NCBI GenBank assembly: GCA_947470805.1
Contig: CANIVU010000009.1
Coordinates: forward strand, 62,001-126,000
Source of the DNA: Acidobacteriota bacterium
Lineage (GTDB): Bacteria > Acidobacteriota > Terriglobia > Bryobacterales > Bryobacteraceae
Reading direction: 5' to 3'
DNA: 64,000 bases
A program made the translations under genes and the position numbers. Shown here piece after piece: positions 15,894-24,659 of the stretch; the first letter of the stretch is position 1, and the number at the start of each line of letters is the position of its first letter. Under the pieces are notes generated by a model. The model searched no databases, was not told the DNA's origin, and saw only the letters and a program-made list of their open reading frames with translations.

Positions 15894-17021
15894 ATGCGAC
15901 TGGCGGCGGTGTTGGCGGGATTGTTGCTGAATGCGGGATTTCTGGAATTTGTGTTCCACAAGAGCGGGTGGGGTGTGGGGTGGTTCGCCATGCTGGCGGG
16001 GCCTCTGGTTTGGGGCGTGTTTCTGGTTTATGGCGGGTTGCTGGCGCCGGCGCGGTTGGGATTGAGCGCGCGGGAGTTGGTGGAGCGGGTGTTGGGGCCG
16101 TGGGTGGGGGGACTGGTTTGGTGGGGTTTGGTGCCGGCGTGGCTGGTGAGCTGGTTTGCTTACCAGACGCAGATGTTTACGGTGGGTGTGCGGGTTTGGT
16201 TTTTGCGAGAGGGCGAGACGTGGCGAGGCGGCTTGGACAATGACTTGGCGGTGTATTGGCCGTGGCTGATTCTGACGATGCTGCCGGGGTGGTCCTCGGT
16301 GCCGGTGCGCGTAGCGGCGGTGGTGCTGGTGGCGGCGCCGTTTGCGTTTCGGGAGCCGGTGATGCAGTTTGGCCGGTATTACGGCCCAGGCGGGTGTTGC
16401 GAAACCCTTTGGGGGCTACAGGGGTGGGTGATCTGGCTGGCGCCGGCGTTGCTGTGGATGGGCGTGGTGCCGGGGGCGGGGGAGCGAACAGTGCGGAAGG
16501 GGCTCGTCGGGATTGTCTTACCGCTGTTGCTAGCGGCCGGGTTGGTATGGGGGGTGCGGTTGCTTGTGAGCGGGAAGATTTTCACGGCGGTGACGGCGCT
16601 GGCCGGGCCGTATACGCAGATTGGCGGGGTGCGGCTGTTCCTGTTGGCGTCGTTTACAACGGTGGCGGCGGGGCGGTTTTGCGTGGACTGCGCGGGAGAG
16701 TATTTGGGGTCATGGCGGCGGTGGTGGACGGTGGGGCTGGTGGCGGTGGCGATGATGGTTTTGGGGGCCTGGTACTGGCCGTATGAGGCGGAGTGGCGGG
16801 TGGCGGCGGCGCCGTTTGTGCCGTTGCAGGGGGTAATCGCGGGGGCGTACTGGGCACGGCGCTCCTTTGTGTTCGGGTGGGTGGAACAGTCGGTGGCGGT
16901 GGGGGCGTGGGCGGCCGGGTGTTTGTCTTGGGAGTTGCCGTTTGTGGGGTGGGCGGTGGGGTTTGTTTTGACGGGACTGGGGGTGCGGCTGTGCGGGGCG
17001 CGGCGCTTTTCGCGGGCTTGA
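15894..17021 (+). CDS. Polytopic membrane protein, first of two paralogues
   Basis: A 375-residue protein with about ten membrane segments. The start at ATG 15894 is chosen because MRLAAVLAGLLLNAGF aligns with the second paralogue's VRGAALFAGLTLNAAF; a GTG at 15879 is an alternative. Shared landmarks with the paralogue are AGPLVWGVFLVYGG, LLAPARLGLSARELVE, LGPWVGG, a Cys pair in YYGPGGCCETLWG, AGRFCVDCAGEYLGSWRRWW and a final AGAYWARRSFVF. The APARLGLS-RELV stretch faintly recalls NCS1-type permeases, but no firm family can be named; a transporter-like role is only a guess. The second paralogue begins inside its 3' end, so the two are co-transcribed. Confidence 0.75.
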   Translation: MRLAAVLAGLLLNAGFLEFVFHKSGWGVGWFAMLAGPLVWGVFLVYGGLLAPARLGLSARELVERVLGPWVGGLVWWGLVPAWLVSWFAYQTQMFTVGVRVWFLREGETWRGGLDNDLAVYWPWLILTMLPGWSSVPVRVAAVVLVAAPFAFREPVMQFGRYYGPGGCCETLWGLQGWVIWLAPALLWMGVVPGAGERTVRKGLVGIVLPLLLAAGLVWGVRLLVSGKIFTAVTALAGPYTQIGGVRLFLLASFTTVAAGRFCVDCAGEYLGSWRRWWTVGLVAVAMMVLGAWYWPYEAEWRVAAAPFVPLQGVIAGAYWARRSFVFGWVEQSVAVGAWAAGCLSWELPFVGWAVGFVLTGLGVRLCGARRFSRA

Positions 17022-18173
17022 CGTTGAATGCAGCCTTCGTTCACCACGCCGCCGGGGGCGCGTGGCGGTGGGGGGATCCGTTCACGCTGGTGGCGGGGCC
17101 GCTGGTGTGTGGGGTGTTTCTGTTGTTTGGGGTCTACTGGGCACCGGCGCGGCTGGGGCTGCCGGTGCGGGAGTTGATTGGTGCGCAGTTCGGGGAGTGG
17201 GCGGCGAAGGTTGTGTATTGGGTCTGGCTGCCGCTGTGGCTGGTGAGCGTGTACGCCGACCTGGCGATGTGGTTTCAGCACGCCGTGGAACAGGCGGGAC
17301 TGGGGAATGCGGTTTGGGGGTGGGTGCTATTGACGGTGTTGCCGGGCGGCGTGCGGTTTCTGGTGCGGGTGGGGGCGGTGGTGGTGCTGGGAGCGGCTGT
17401 GGGGTACCGGAACGAATGGGCGGAGAGCGTGCGGTATATGGATGCGGCGAGGTGCTGCGAGGGGATTTGGGAGATGCAGGCACTGGCGCTGTGGATGGCG
17501 CCGGCGCTTTTGCTGGCTGGAGAACGGCGGCGGGAGGGGGAGACCGTGCTGGGGGCGGGGATATTGGGCATTGTGCTGCCGATGGTGGTGGTGACGACGG
17601 CCGCGTTCTTCACGGTGGCGGGGGGAGCGGCCGTCTATGGGCCGCGGATCAGCAAGACGGGGAACTATCTTTCGGCGTTGGTAACGAACGGGCAGGCCGC
17701 ACCGGTGAAGTGGATGCTGGTGGCGTTGACGCTGATTGTGGCCGGGCGATTCTGCCTGGAGACGCTGGGGGAGCGGCTGGGAGCGTGGCGGCGGTGGTGG
17801 CTGCTGTTGCCGTTGGGGTGGGCGGCGGTGGTGGCTGCTGTTGCCGTTGGGGTGGGCGGCGGTGCAGGCGGGAAGGCCGACGGAGTGGGCGTATGGCGCG
17901 ACGCCGGTGTTTGCGCTGGCCGGGGTGATGAGCGCGGGGTACTGGTTGCAGCGGACGTTTGTTTTTGAGGCGAAGGAGCGGCGGATGGCGATATGGGCGT
18001 GGGCGGGGGGACTGGCGGTGAGTGGCGCGGCGTTCGTGCTGGACACAATGCACGATCCGCGGCATACGGCGCCGGTGTTGGCGTGGTTGGTTGGGTTTGT
18101 CCTGTTCGGCGCGGGCGTTGTGACCCCGATTTTTCGGGGACTGCGCATGCCGTGGAGAAGGAACCAATCATGA
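16991..18173 (+). pseudogene. Second membrane-protein paralogue, frameshifted by a 34-bp duplication
   Basis: The frame from GTG 16991 (31-nt overlap with the previous gene) encodes a paralogue of the 15894 protein as far as LGAWRRWWLLLPLGWAAV near 17820. There an exact 34-bp tandem duplication (17787-17820 and 17821-17854) shifts the frame by one base. Beyond it the homologous sequence resumes in another frame as WAAVQAGRPTEWAYG, then SAGYWLQRTFVFEAKE, to PWRRNQS at 18173. Removing one copy restores an intact protein of about 382 residues. As it stands translation runs into a glycine-rich nonsense tail ending at 17968. Its end overlaps the next gene by 4 nt (ATGA). It could be a recent null mutation or a reversible slip. 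Confidence 0.88.
17787..17854 (+). repeat. Exact 34-bp tandem duplication
   Basis: The two 34-base units are identical (each begins GGCGGCGGTGGTGGCTGCTG and ends CCGTTGGGGTG), and a partial third start, GGCGGCGGTG, follows at 17855. Because 34 is not a multiple of three, it shifts the frame of the host gene. The unit is itself G-rich and slippage-prone. Confidence 0.95.
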
Positions 18174-19174
18174 AACCTCTCCACCTTGCCCTTGCGGCTA
18201 CGATCTATCTCGGCGGTATGCTGGCGGCGCAACCCGCGCCCGGACCGCTTTCCATGGCCCCGGCGGCGGCGCCGGCCACTTGTCCGTGCGCGGCCGGCAA
18301 CTGGTATGACGCGAACCGGAAGTCCTGCGTCACCAGCGCTTGCGGCAAACCGGTGACGGGAATGCCGGACGGCGACAAGGGCGGCGGCTACTTCGCGTGG
18401 AACAACTACCTATTCATCGATACGGCGTGCGTGGGGTGCAACGGCGTCGATGTGCAACTGACCAACTTCACGGTGAAGCCGGTGAATCCGATTGGGCTGA
18501 CGGACCTGCAGTACAGTTTCGTGATGAAGAACAACGGGAGCGTGGCGTCGGGCCCGGTGCAGATGAATATGTGGATCTCCGCTTCGCCGTCCTGTTCGCC
18601 GCCGGTGGGAGCGATTGGGAATACGAACGTTGGGAACATCCCCGCGAACGGACAGGTTGGACCGTCGAGTACGTCGACGGAGGCGCTGCTGCCGCCCGGG
18701 AACTACTTCCTTTGCTGGCAGGCGGATCCGCAGAACCAGATCAAAGAATGCGCTCCGAACGGGGAGAACAATAACCTGACTATTACCCCGATTACGCTGG
18801 TGGCGGTGTGCCCACAGGCGGATTTGGTGACGAAGAAACTGTTCACGAACACGACAACGGCGCCGAAGGCGAACGCTTTCACCTATGTGGCGTGGGTGTT
18901 CAATCAGGGAGGGGCAACGGCGGGGGCATCGGCAACCAAAGTGGAACTGGTACCGGTATCTGGCGGCCCGGGGATTGTGATCGACACGATTCCGGGAGCG
19001 CTGGCGACGAGCGGAAAGTTCCCACATCAGGGTGTGCGCACGGTGCCGAACCTGGGTGCGGTACCGCCGGGCCAATACCGGCTGCGGGCGACGGCCGACA
19101 GCGGCGCGACCATTGCGGAGTGCAACGAGGGCAACAACGTGCTGATGAATCCGGCCGTGATTACGGTGATCTAA
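18170..19174 (+). CDS. Exported protein with two CARDB-like domains
   Basis: A 334-residue protein starting at ATG 18170, which overlaps the end of the broken membrane gene as ATGA. The leader MKPLHLALAATIYLGGMLAAQ is a Sec signal. A cysteine-containing segment (CPCAAGNWYDANRKSC, then VTSACG) precedes two repeats of the CARDB type: the first around VQLTNFTVKPVNPIG to IKECAPNGENNNL, the second around ADLVTKKLFTNTTT to IAECNEGNNVL. Each ends with the hallmark (I)-x-E-C-x-x-x-N-N. CARDB modules are adhesion folds of secreted or surface proteins. The link to the paired membrane proteins suggests a surface-exposed partner, which is inference. Confidence 0.85.
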   Translation: MKPLHLALAATIYLGGMLAAQPAPGPLSMAPAAAPATCPCAAGNWYDANRKSCVTSACGKPVTGMPDGDKGGGYFAWNNYLFIDTACVGCNGVDVQLTNFTVKPVNPIGLTDLQYSFVMKNNGSVASGPVQMNMWISASPSCSPPVGAIGNTNVGNIPANGQVGPSSTSTEALLPPGNYFLCWQADPQNQIKECAPNGENNNLTITPITLVAVCPQADLVTKKLFTNTTTAPKANAFTYVAWVFNQGGATAGASATKVELVPVSGGPGIVIDTIPGALATSGKFPHQGVRTVPNLGAVPPGQYRLRATADSGATIAECNEGNNVLMNPAVITVI

Positions 19175-19225
19175 GCCCCGGGATAGCGGGCGGCGGCCGG
19201 GCGTGGCGCGCGGCCGCCGTCGAGT

Positions 19226-19606
19226 CTATTTGAACGTCGCGGTGGCGACGCCCTTGCGGTAGAACAACGTCACTTCGCTGATTTCGAGGAGGTTCAGCTT
19301 CTCCCAGGTGAAGCTTTTGCCGTCGCCGTCTTCGACGCGAAGATCCCAGTTGGCGGCCTTTTCCTTGCGGTGGAAGGTGATGTTGAGGGTTTCGCCATCG
19401 CCAAGGGTGTCCTTGCCGAGAATGTCGTCGCCCCATTCGTCGCTGCTGTGCGGGGAGATGTGCAGCGCGTCAATGGTGAAGCCGGTTTTGTTGACCAATG
19501 AGAAATCCTGCTCGCCAGCGGTTAACAGCGCGGGCGTGAGGCCGAGGGCTCCGGCAAGGCCGATGAAACGGCGCCGGTTGAGGTTTCCTGTCTTAACGGA
19601 AGTCAT
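19226..19606 (-). CDS. Small Tat-exported beta-sandwich-like protein
   Basis: A 126-residue protein with Tat leader NRRRFIGLAGALGL. The mature part has FSLVNKTGFTIDALHISP, then DEWGDDILGKDTLGDGETL, a WDLRVEDGDGKSF strand pair and a short C-terminus. The motif order (V/L-N-x-T-G, S-P, W-G-x-D-x-L-G, G-E) recurs in small secreted bacterial proteins of unknown function; ligands or enzymatic residues are not evident. It is a single gene, divergent from the TonB receptor across a long spacer. A periplasmic binding or chaperone-like role would be a guess. Confidence 0.75.
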   Translation of the reverse strand: MTSVKTGNLNRRRFIGLAGALGLTPALLTAGEQDFSLVNKTGFTIDALHISPHSSDEWGDDILGKDTLGDGETLNITFHRKEKAANWDLRVEDGDGKSFTWEKLNLLEISEVTLFYRKGVATATFK

Positions 19607-20117
19607 GCTGTGGCAAGCGTAGCAGCTCTCCGCCCCCTTTACTAGCAGGCAAACCCCTGTTTACTGGTGGGATCTTCCCGTACTCCTTATCGGGCTGTCG
19701 GTTTGGGATTGGCGGTTGAACCTAGAGCCGTTTGTCCGCCGTTTGCGGATTTCGCGGAACGGCGGAGCGCATGTAAAGGCAAACGCACCACTATCTTGTG
19801 GGGAAACCGGCGCGGCGGAACGGGCGAAAGGGAGATGGTCGCGTCTAAGGCCCTTCGCTTCCGGGCTAAGTACCCCCGATTGATTAAACTGTTTTCATCT
19901 AACAATTTTACCTTTAGCAGCAACGCGCCAGTGGTGTAGATGTAAACAAAAAGTCACATTGATATTTCAGTTCATTAACAAAACTCTCGTTGACGACCCC
20001 TTTTTGATTCTTATATGGTGCCCCCAATTTGCACGTCATCGTGGCCGGGTAGCCGCACTTGACTTCGGGACTGCACGCGTAACAACAAGGGATTCAAAAC
20101 TGAGAAGGGGTTGTCGC
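19607..20117 (+). other. 511-bp intergenic region ahead of the TonB receptor
   Basis: No convincing gene. It holds a hairpin CCGCCGTT/AACGGCGG (19736-19765), an unusually AT-rich stretch near 19875-20020 for this chromosome, and a good candidate promoter (19990-20017). The segment 19773-19880 contains GGCAAACGC and purine-rich blocks that look structured, but it does not match a riboswitch class that I can confirm. Confidence 0.5.
19990..20017 (+). promoter_or_regulatory. Candidate sigma-70-type promoter of the TonB receptor gene
   Basis: TTGACG (19990-19995) and TATATG (20012-20017) are separated by 16 bp within AT-rich DNA, about 100 bp before the ATG at 20118. A transcript from here would have a leader of roughly 90 nt with AAGGGG seven bases before the start codon. 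Confidence 0.5.
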
Positions 20118-23100
20118 ATGATGCATCAACAGCCGTCGGGCCGGTGGGCTCGCGTGGCCATGGCAGGTCTATTGCTTGCCGCCGCCGCATTCGGACAGCA
20201 GTCGTCCGGATCGCTGCGGGGAGTCGTGAAAGACGCACAGGGCGGGGTCGTCCCGGGCGCAAAGGTCACATTGACCGATATTGCGCAGGGAGACAATCGC
20301 GAGATAGTAACTGGGGCAGACGGGACGTTTTTCTTTAATCCGCTGAAGCCGTCGATGTATTCCGTCACGGTGGAAATGAGTGGGTTTAAGAAGTACCAGG
20401 AAAAGAATGTTCGCGTATCGGCGAATGACCGTATCGATTTGCCGGACATTCTGATGACCGTCGGCCAGGTGTCCGATTCGATCACGGTGGAAGCGCAGGG
20501 CGTAGTGCTGCAGACGCGCGGCGCCGAAAAGGGCGGCGTGCTGACGGGCAATCAGGTCGTGAACCTGGCGTTGAACGGCCGCGACTTTTTGGGCCTGACC
20601 CGCACAGTGCCGGGCGTGGTGCCCAATGGCGGCGTGGGCGGATCGGTGAACGGGAACCGGAACAATCAGAACAACCTGATGGTGGACGGCGTGACGAACA
20701 TCGACACCGGTTCCAACGGCGGCCTGCTGGCCACGATGAACGTCGACCAGATCGCCGAATTCAAGATGCTGACCAACTCCCAGCCCGCCGAATACGGCCG
20801 CTCCTCGGGCGCCGCGATTTCGGTGGTCACCAAGGGCGGCACGCGCGAACTGCACGGCACCGGTTACTGGTTCCACCGCCACGAAGGGTTGAACGCCAAC
20901 AACTGGCGCAACAACGTGGACGGCCGCGCGCGGCAGCTCTTCCGCGACAACACGCTGGGCTTCAACATCGGCGGCCCTGCCTACATTCCGAAAATCAATC
21001 CGAACCGCGACAAGCTGTTCTTCTTCATGGGCATTGAGTGGCAGAACCGTCTGTCGCCGAACTCGCTGCGCACGGTGACGGTTCCGACCGACGCCCAGCG
21101 CAAGGGCGACTTCAGCCAGACTCGCGACGGCTCCAACCGTCCGATCTTCATCAAGGATCCGCTGAGCGGGCTGCCCTGCGGCAACCTCACCGGTGGCGCG
21201 GGCTGCTTCCCTGGCAACATCGTTCCGCCCAGCCGCATCAACGCCGACGGGCAGAAGATCCTGAACTTCTACCCGCTGCCGAACGTGCCGATCGACCCGA
21301 ACTTCAACTACGCCACGCAGGTGTCCGACACCTTCCCGCGGCGCGAGAACATCTACCGCGGCGACTACAACATCAACGACAAGTGGCGCTTCTATTCGCG
21401 CTACATGTACACCAATTCCCAGCAAAACCGGGCCTACGGCCAGTGGAATGCCGACTACAACATCCCCTACGCGCCGATGAACTTCGGCAACCCGGGGTGG
21501 AGCCTCGTCAACAACCTGACCACCGTGCTGAGCCCGACGCTGACCAACGAATTCATCTTCGGATCGTCCAAAAACGTCCTGAACATCGACCCGGTGGACA
21601 AGACCTTCGACCGCGGCAAGCTGGGCCTGAGCTACAAAATGCCCTTCCCGAGCGCCGACACCCTGGGCCTCATCCAGAACTGGCGCTGGGGCGGCGTTCC
21701 GAACGCACCCACCAGCGGCTTCAACGGCACGCCGTTCCGCAACTTCAACCACACCTACGACATCACCGACAACGTGACGAAGGTGAAGGGCGCGCACACG
21801 ATGAAGTTCGGCATTTACCTGAACAAGAGCCTGAAGGACCAGACGGCGTTCACGTCGGTGAACGGCGACATCTGGTTCGACCAGGATTCTCAGAATCCGG
21901 GCGATACGAACTGGGCGTTCTCCAATGGCCTGTTGGGCAACTTCAAGCAGCTGGCGCAATCCAACGTGGTGTTGAACGGGCAGTACCGCTCGTGGAACAT
22001 CGAATGGTTCGCGCAGGACAACTGGCGCGTGAACAAGAAGCTGACGCTCGACTACGGTATCCGTTTCTACATCATCCAGCCGCAGTATGACGCCGGGCTC
22101 CAGACCTCTTCCTTCAACCCCTCGCTATACAACAACGCCGACCGCGCCGTGCTGGTGCAGCCCGCCGTTGTGAACGGCCAGAACGTGGGCGTCAACCCGC
22201 TGACCGGCGCCACCACGGCGCAGGCGCTGGTGGGCTCCATCGTCAATAACGGAAAGGGTTTCGTGAACGGGCTCTACGCCAACGGCATGGGCCTCGCCGG
22301 CAAGAACGATTACCCCCGAGGCTTGCTCGACAGCCGCGGCGTGCACTACGCGCCGCGTCTCGGCATTGCCTACCAGGCAACGGAGAAGACCGTGATCCGC
22401 GCGGGCTTCGGCATCTTCTTCGATCGCTTCCAGGGTAACCCGGTGTTCGACATGCTGCCGAACGTTCCTTCGACACAGCGTCCGAACTTCTACTACTCGA
22501 ACTTGAACCAGATTTCGAGCTTGCAGGGCGTGTTCTTCCCGGCCGATGCGCGCGGGTTCGACAAGCTGGGCAAGGTGCCGACGACCTATCAGTGGAACTT
22601 CACGGTACAGCGTCAGCTGGGCAACTCCATTTCGATGGAAGCCGGCTACGTTGCCAACGTGGCGAACCACTTGCTGAGCCGGTATGACTTCAACGCCATG
22701 CCGTTTGGTTCGGCGTGGCTGCGGCAGAATCAGGACCCGCGCACGGCGAACCTGAACGCCACCAGCTTCGACGGCCGCACCGCGCTGCCGGTGAACATGT
22801 ACCGTCCGTACGCGGGCGTGGCTTCGGCGCAGGTGACGGCGTTCGGCGCCTTCTCCAACTACCACTCGCTGCAGTTGAGCTTGAACAAGAACACGGGAAA
22901 GGGCCTGACGTTTGGCGCCGCCTACACGTGGTCCAAGGCGCTGGGCATTGCCAGCGGCGACGGCGACGTGCTGCATCCCACCAACTACCGGATGGCCAAC
23001 TACAGCTATCTGGACCATGACGTACCCCACATGCTGGTGGTCAACTTCGTCTACGACGTGCCGGGGCTGAACAAGCATGTCAGCGCGTTCAACAACGCTG

Positions 23101-23651
23101 TTGGCAAGGGCGTCTTCGGCGGCTGGCAGGTTTCGGGCCTGGGCTCGTTGATCGGCGGCCAACCGGCTAACATCGGGCTGTCGTTCCAGGGTATCGGCGG
23201 CGAATTGAACCGCGTCTACACGGGTTCGGAAACCGTCGGGCCGCGCGTTGTGATGAAGGGGAATCCGATCCTTCCGATCGGGGACCGCACGATCGACCGG
23301 TACGTGGATGCGTCGGCATTCGCGGCGCCGCAGATCGGCAGTATGGGCCTGGAATCGGCGCAGCGGATTGTGCGCCGGCCGGGCGTGAACAACTGGGACA
23401 TCTCGGTGTTCAAGAACTTCCCGATGGGCGCGGAAAAGCGGTTCCTGCAGCTGCGTCTGGAAATGTTCAACGCCCCCAACCACACCCAGTTCAGCGACTT
23501 CAACCGGACCATCCAGTTCAACCCGACCAGCGGCGCGGTGACCAACCTGCCGACGGCGCTGGGTGGCGGTGGCGGCCGGTTTGGCTTCGGCGTGCTGAAT
23601 GCGGCTCGCGATCCGCGCTTGCTGCAGTTGGCCGCGAAGTTCTACTTCTGA
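20118..23651 (+). CDS. Oar-like TonB-dependent outer-membrane receptor
   Basis: A 1177-residue outer-membrane protein, typical in size for acidobacterial TonB-dependent transporters. ATG 20118 follows AAGGGG. After the signal peptide (GRWARVAMAGLLLAAAAFG) comes a carboxypeptidase-regulatory-like domain (LRGVVKDAQGGVVPGAKVTL, about residues 34-115), then a plug region (ALNGRDFLGLTRTVPGV, NNLMVDGVTNID, AEYGRSSGAAISVVTKGGT, about 145-250) and a long barrel ending LLQLAAKFYF with the usual terminal aromatic. Proteins of this type import large substrates such as oligosaccharides or peptides. It sits alone, downstream of an AT-rich promoter region and followed by a palindrome. Confidence 0.93.
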   Translation: MMHQQPSGRWARVAMAGLLLAAAAFGQQSSGSLRGVVKDAQGGVVPGAKVTLTDIAQGDNREIVTGADGTFFFNPLKPSMYSVTVEMSGFKKYQEKNVRVSANDRIDLPDILMTVGQVSDSITVEAQGVVLQTRGAEKGGVLTGNQVVNLALNGRDFLGLTRTVPGVVPNGGVGGSVNGNRNNQNNLMVDGVTNIDTGSNGGLLATMNVDQIAEFKMLTNSQPAEYGRSSGAAISVVTKGGTRELHGTGYWFHRHEGLNANNWRNNVDGRARQLFRDNTLGFNIGGPAYIPKINPNRDKLFFFMGIEWQNRLSPNSLRTVTVPTDAQRKGDFSQTRDGSNRPIFIKDPLSGLPCGNLTGGAGCFPGNIVPPSRINADGQKILNFYPLPNVPIDPNFNYATQVSDTFPRRENIYRGDYNINDKWRFYSRYMYTNSQQNRAYGQWNADYNIPYAPMNFGNPGWSLVNNLTTVLSPTLTNEFIFGSSKNVLNIDPVDKTFDRGKLGLSYKMPFPSADTLGLIQNWRWGGVPNAPTSGFNGTPFRNFNHTYDITDNVTKVKGAHTMKFGIYLNKSLKDQTAFTSVNGDIWFDQDSQNPGDTNWAFSNGLLGNFKQLAQSNVVLNGQYRSWNIEWFAQDNWRVNKKLTLDYGIRFYIIQPQYDAGLQTSSFNPSLYNNADRAVLVQPAVVNGQNVGVNPLTGATTAQALVGSIVNNGKGFVNGLYANGMGLAGKNDYPRGLLDSRGVHYAPRLGIAYQATEKTVIRAGFGIFFDRFQGNPVFDMLPNVPSTQRPNFYYSNLNQISSLQGVFFPADARGFDKLGKVPTTYQWNFTVQRQLGNSISMEAGYVANVANHLLSRYDFNAMPFGSAWLRQNQDPRTANLNATSFDGRTALPVNMYRPYAGVASAQVTAFGAFSNYHSLQLSLNKNTGKGLTFGAAYTWSKALGIASGDGDVLHPTNYRMANYSYLDHDVPHMLVVNFVYDVPGLNKHVSAFNNAVGKGVFGGWQVSGLGSLIGGQPANIGLSFQGIGGELNRVYTGSETVGPRVVMKGNPILPIGDRTIDRYVDASAFAAPQIGSMGLESAQRIVRRPGVNNWDISVFKNFPMGAEKRFLQLRLEMFNAPNHTQFSDFNRTIQFNPTSGAVTNLPTALGGGGGRFGFGVLNAARDPRLLQLAAKFYF

Positions 23652-23662
23652 TCGCTAGCTAT

Positions 23663-23701
23663 CAGACAATTCCTGGGTGACTGTCACCCAGGAATTGTCT
23701 G
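23663..23701 (+). repeat. Long perfect palindrome, copy 1
   Basis: CAGACAATTCCTGGGTGAC and its reverse complement form 19-bp arms around a single T at 23682. A second copy at 45559-45599 differs by one base pair changed on both arms. It lies between the converging TonB receptor and cytochrome genes and could act as a bidirectional terminator or a REP-like element. Confidence 0.92.
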
Positions 23702-23702
23702 G

Positions 23703-24659
23703 TTAGCGGATGCGGTGATCGGTGAAAGTGAGCAGCGGGATGGGGCTGCTTTTCGGCATGTGGCAACCGGCGCAATCGGGCGTGCGCGGGCACGGCTTTT
23801 GGGTTTTGGGGGAGTGGCAGCCGAGGCACTTGGTGTCGCAGCTGACGGCGGGCTGTACGTCGGTGTGCGGGTCGTGGCATGTGACGCAGGTCAGCGCGCC
23901 TTTACTTGCCGTGTAGCACTTACTGGCGGTGAGGCCGACCGGGGCGAAGCGGATGCTGGCCGGGTCCTCGATTTCCGGCTGCGGCGAGGCATATTCACGG
24001 TTCGGCGAACGATGGCACTCGGCGCAGAGGGCGACGGCTTTGGTGCGCTTGATCGTAGCTTCGCGCGGATGGTTTTCCCCTTCGCCGTGGCAGCGCTGGC
24101 AGTGGATGCCGGGCTCGCTTTCCTTTGTCGAGTGGCAGGCGAAACAGCGTCTGGCGTTGGCTTCACTTTGCACGATGCCGAAGGCCATGTCGAAGCTGTC
24201 GGCCGGTTGTGCGGCATGGCCGGGCGTCAGGCTCAGGCGGCCCGCCTGCGGGTACTGACTGATGCGGTGTTCGATCCACCGGCCGTCCTGTTTGAGGAGC
24301 AACGTACGCGCGAAGTGACCGGCGCCGAAGCTCCATTGGACAGAGGCCTCCCGGCGCTCGCCATCGCGAGTGATGGCGAGTTTGGCGGCGTCGTAGCTGT
24401 AGAGTGTGCCACCGCGCTCGCGAAGAGAATTGCCGTCGAAACCCGCGCCGGTGTAGGGTTTCAACGCATTGGCGTGGCGGGACTGGGACTGGACCTGTGC
24501 CTTTTCGGCATGGCAGGTCTGGCAGGGCGCGGCTACTGCTGCGCAGGCTCCGAGAATAAATCCAACTGCTGCGAGCGCGCCTTGTCGGCCAACTCTTTGA
24601 CGCGCGCGAACACGCGCTGCGAGTCCGCCTTGCGGCCCGTCTCCTGATAGACGCGGCAC
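23703..24659 (-). CDS. Exported multiheme c-type cytochrome
   Basis: About 318 residues with seven CxxCH haem-binding sites: CQTCH, CFACH, CQRCH, CAECH, CVTCH, CLGCH and CAGCH. A hydrophobic stretch GALAAVGFILGACAAVAA just before the first site is the export signal. The middle carries a non-haem region (about residues 55-150). This resembles the cytochrome c554/NrfA-like multihaem proteins found with TPR proteins in Acidobacteria. The start is uncertain: the signal peptide is encoded inside the end of the TPR gene, and the only in-frame standard starts upstream are a GTG at 24659 and an ATG at 24716, both giving an odd arginine-rich N-terminus. A non-standard start closer to the hydrophobic segment is possible. 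Electron transfer in the periplasm is the expected role. Confidence 0.8.
   Translation of the reverse strand: MPRLSGDGPQGGLAARVRARQRVGRQGALAAVGFILGACAAVAAPCQTCHAEKAQVQSQSRHANALKPYTGAGFDGNSLRERGGTLYSYDAAKLAITRDGERREASVQWSFGAGHFARTLLLKQDGRWIEHRISQYPQAGRLSLTPGHAAQPADSFDMAFGIVQSEANARRCFACHSTKESEPGIHCQRCHGEGENHPREATIKRTKAVALCAECHRSPNREYASPQPEIEDPASIRFAPVGLTASKCYTASKGALTCVTCHDPHTDVQPAVSCDTKCLGCHSPKTQKPCPRTPDCAGCHMPKSSPIPLLTFTDHRIR

Noticed and set aside
19773-19880. c-di-GMP-I or other known riboswitch before the TonB gene
   Set aside because: Only a GGCAAAC fragment is shared; the rest of the conserved core and the pairing do not fit.
20169-21959. 596-codon minus-strand frame in the TonB receptor gene
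   Set aside because: Antisense shadow; the receptor has carboxypeptidase-like, plug and barrel features in the plus strand.
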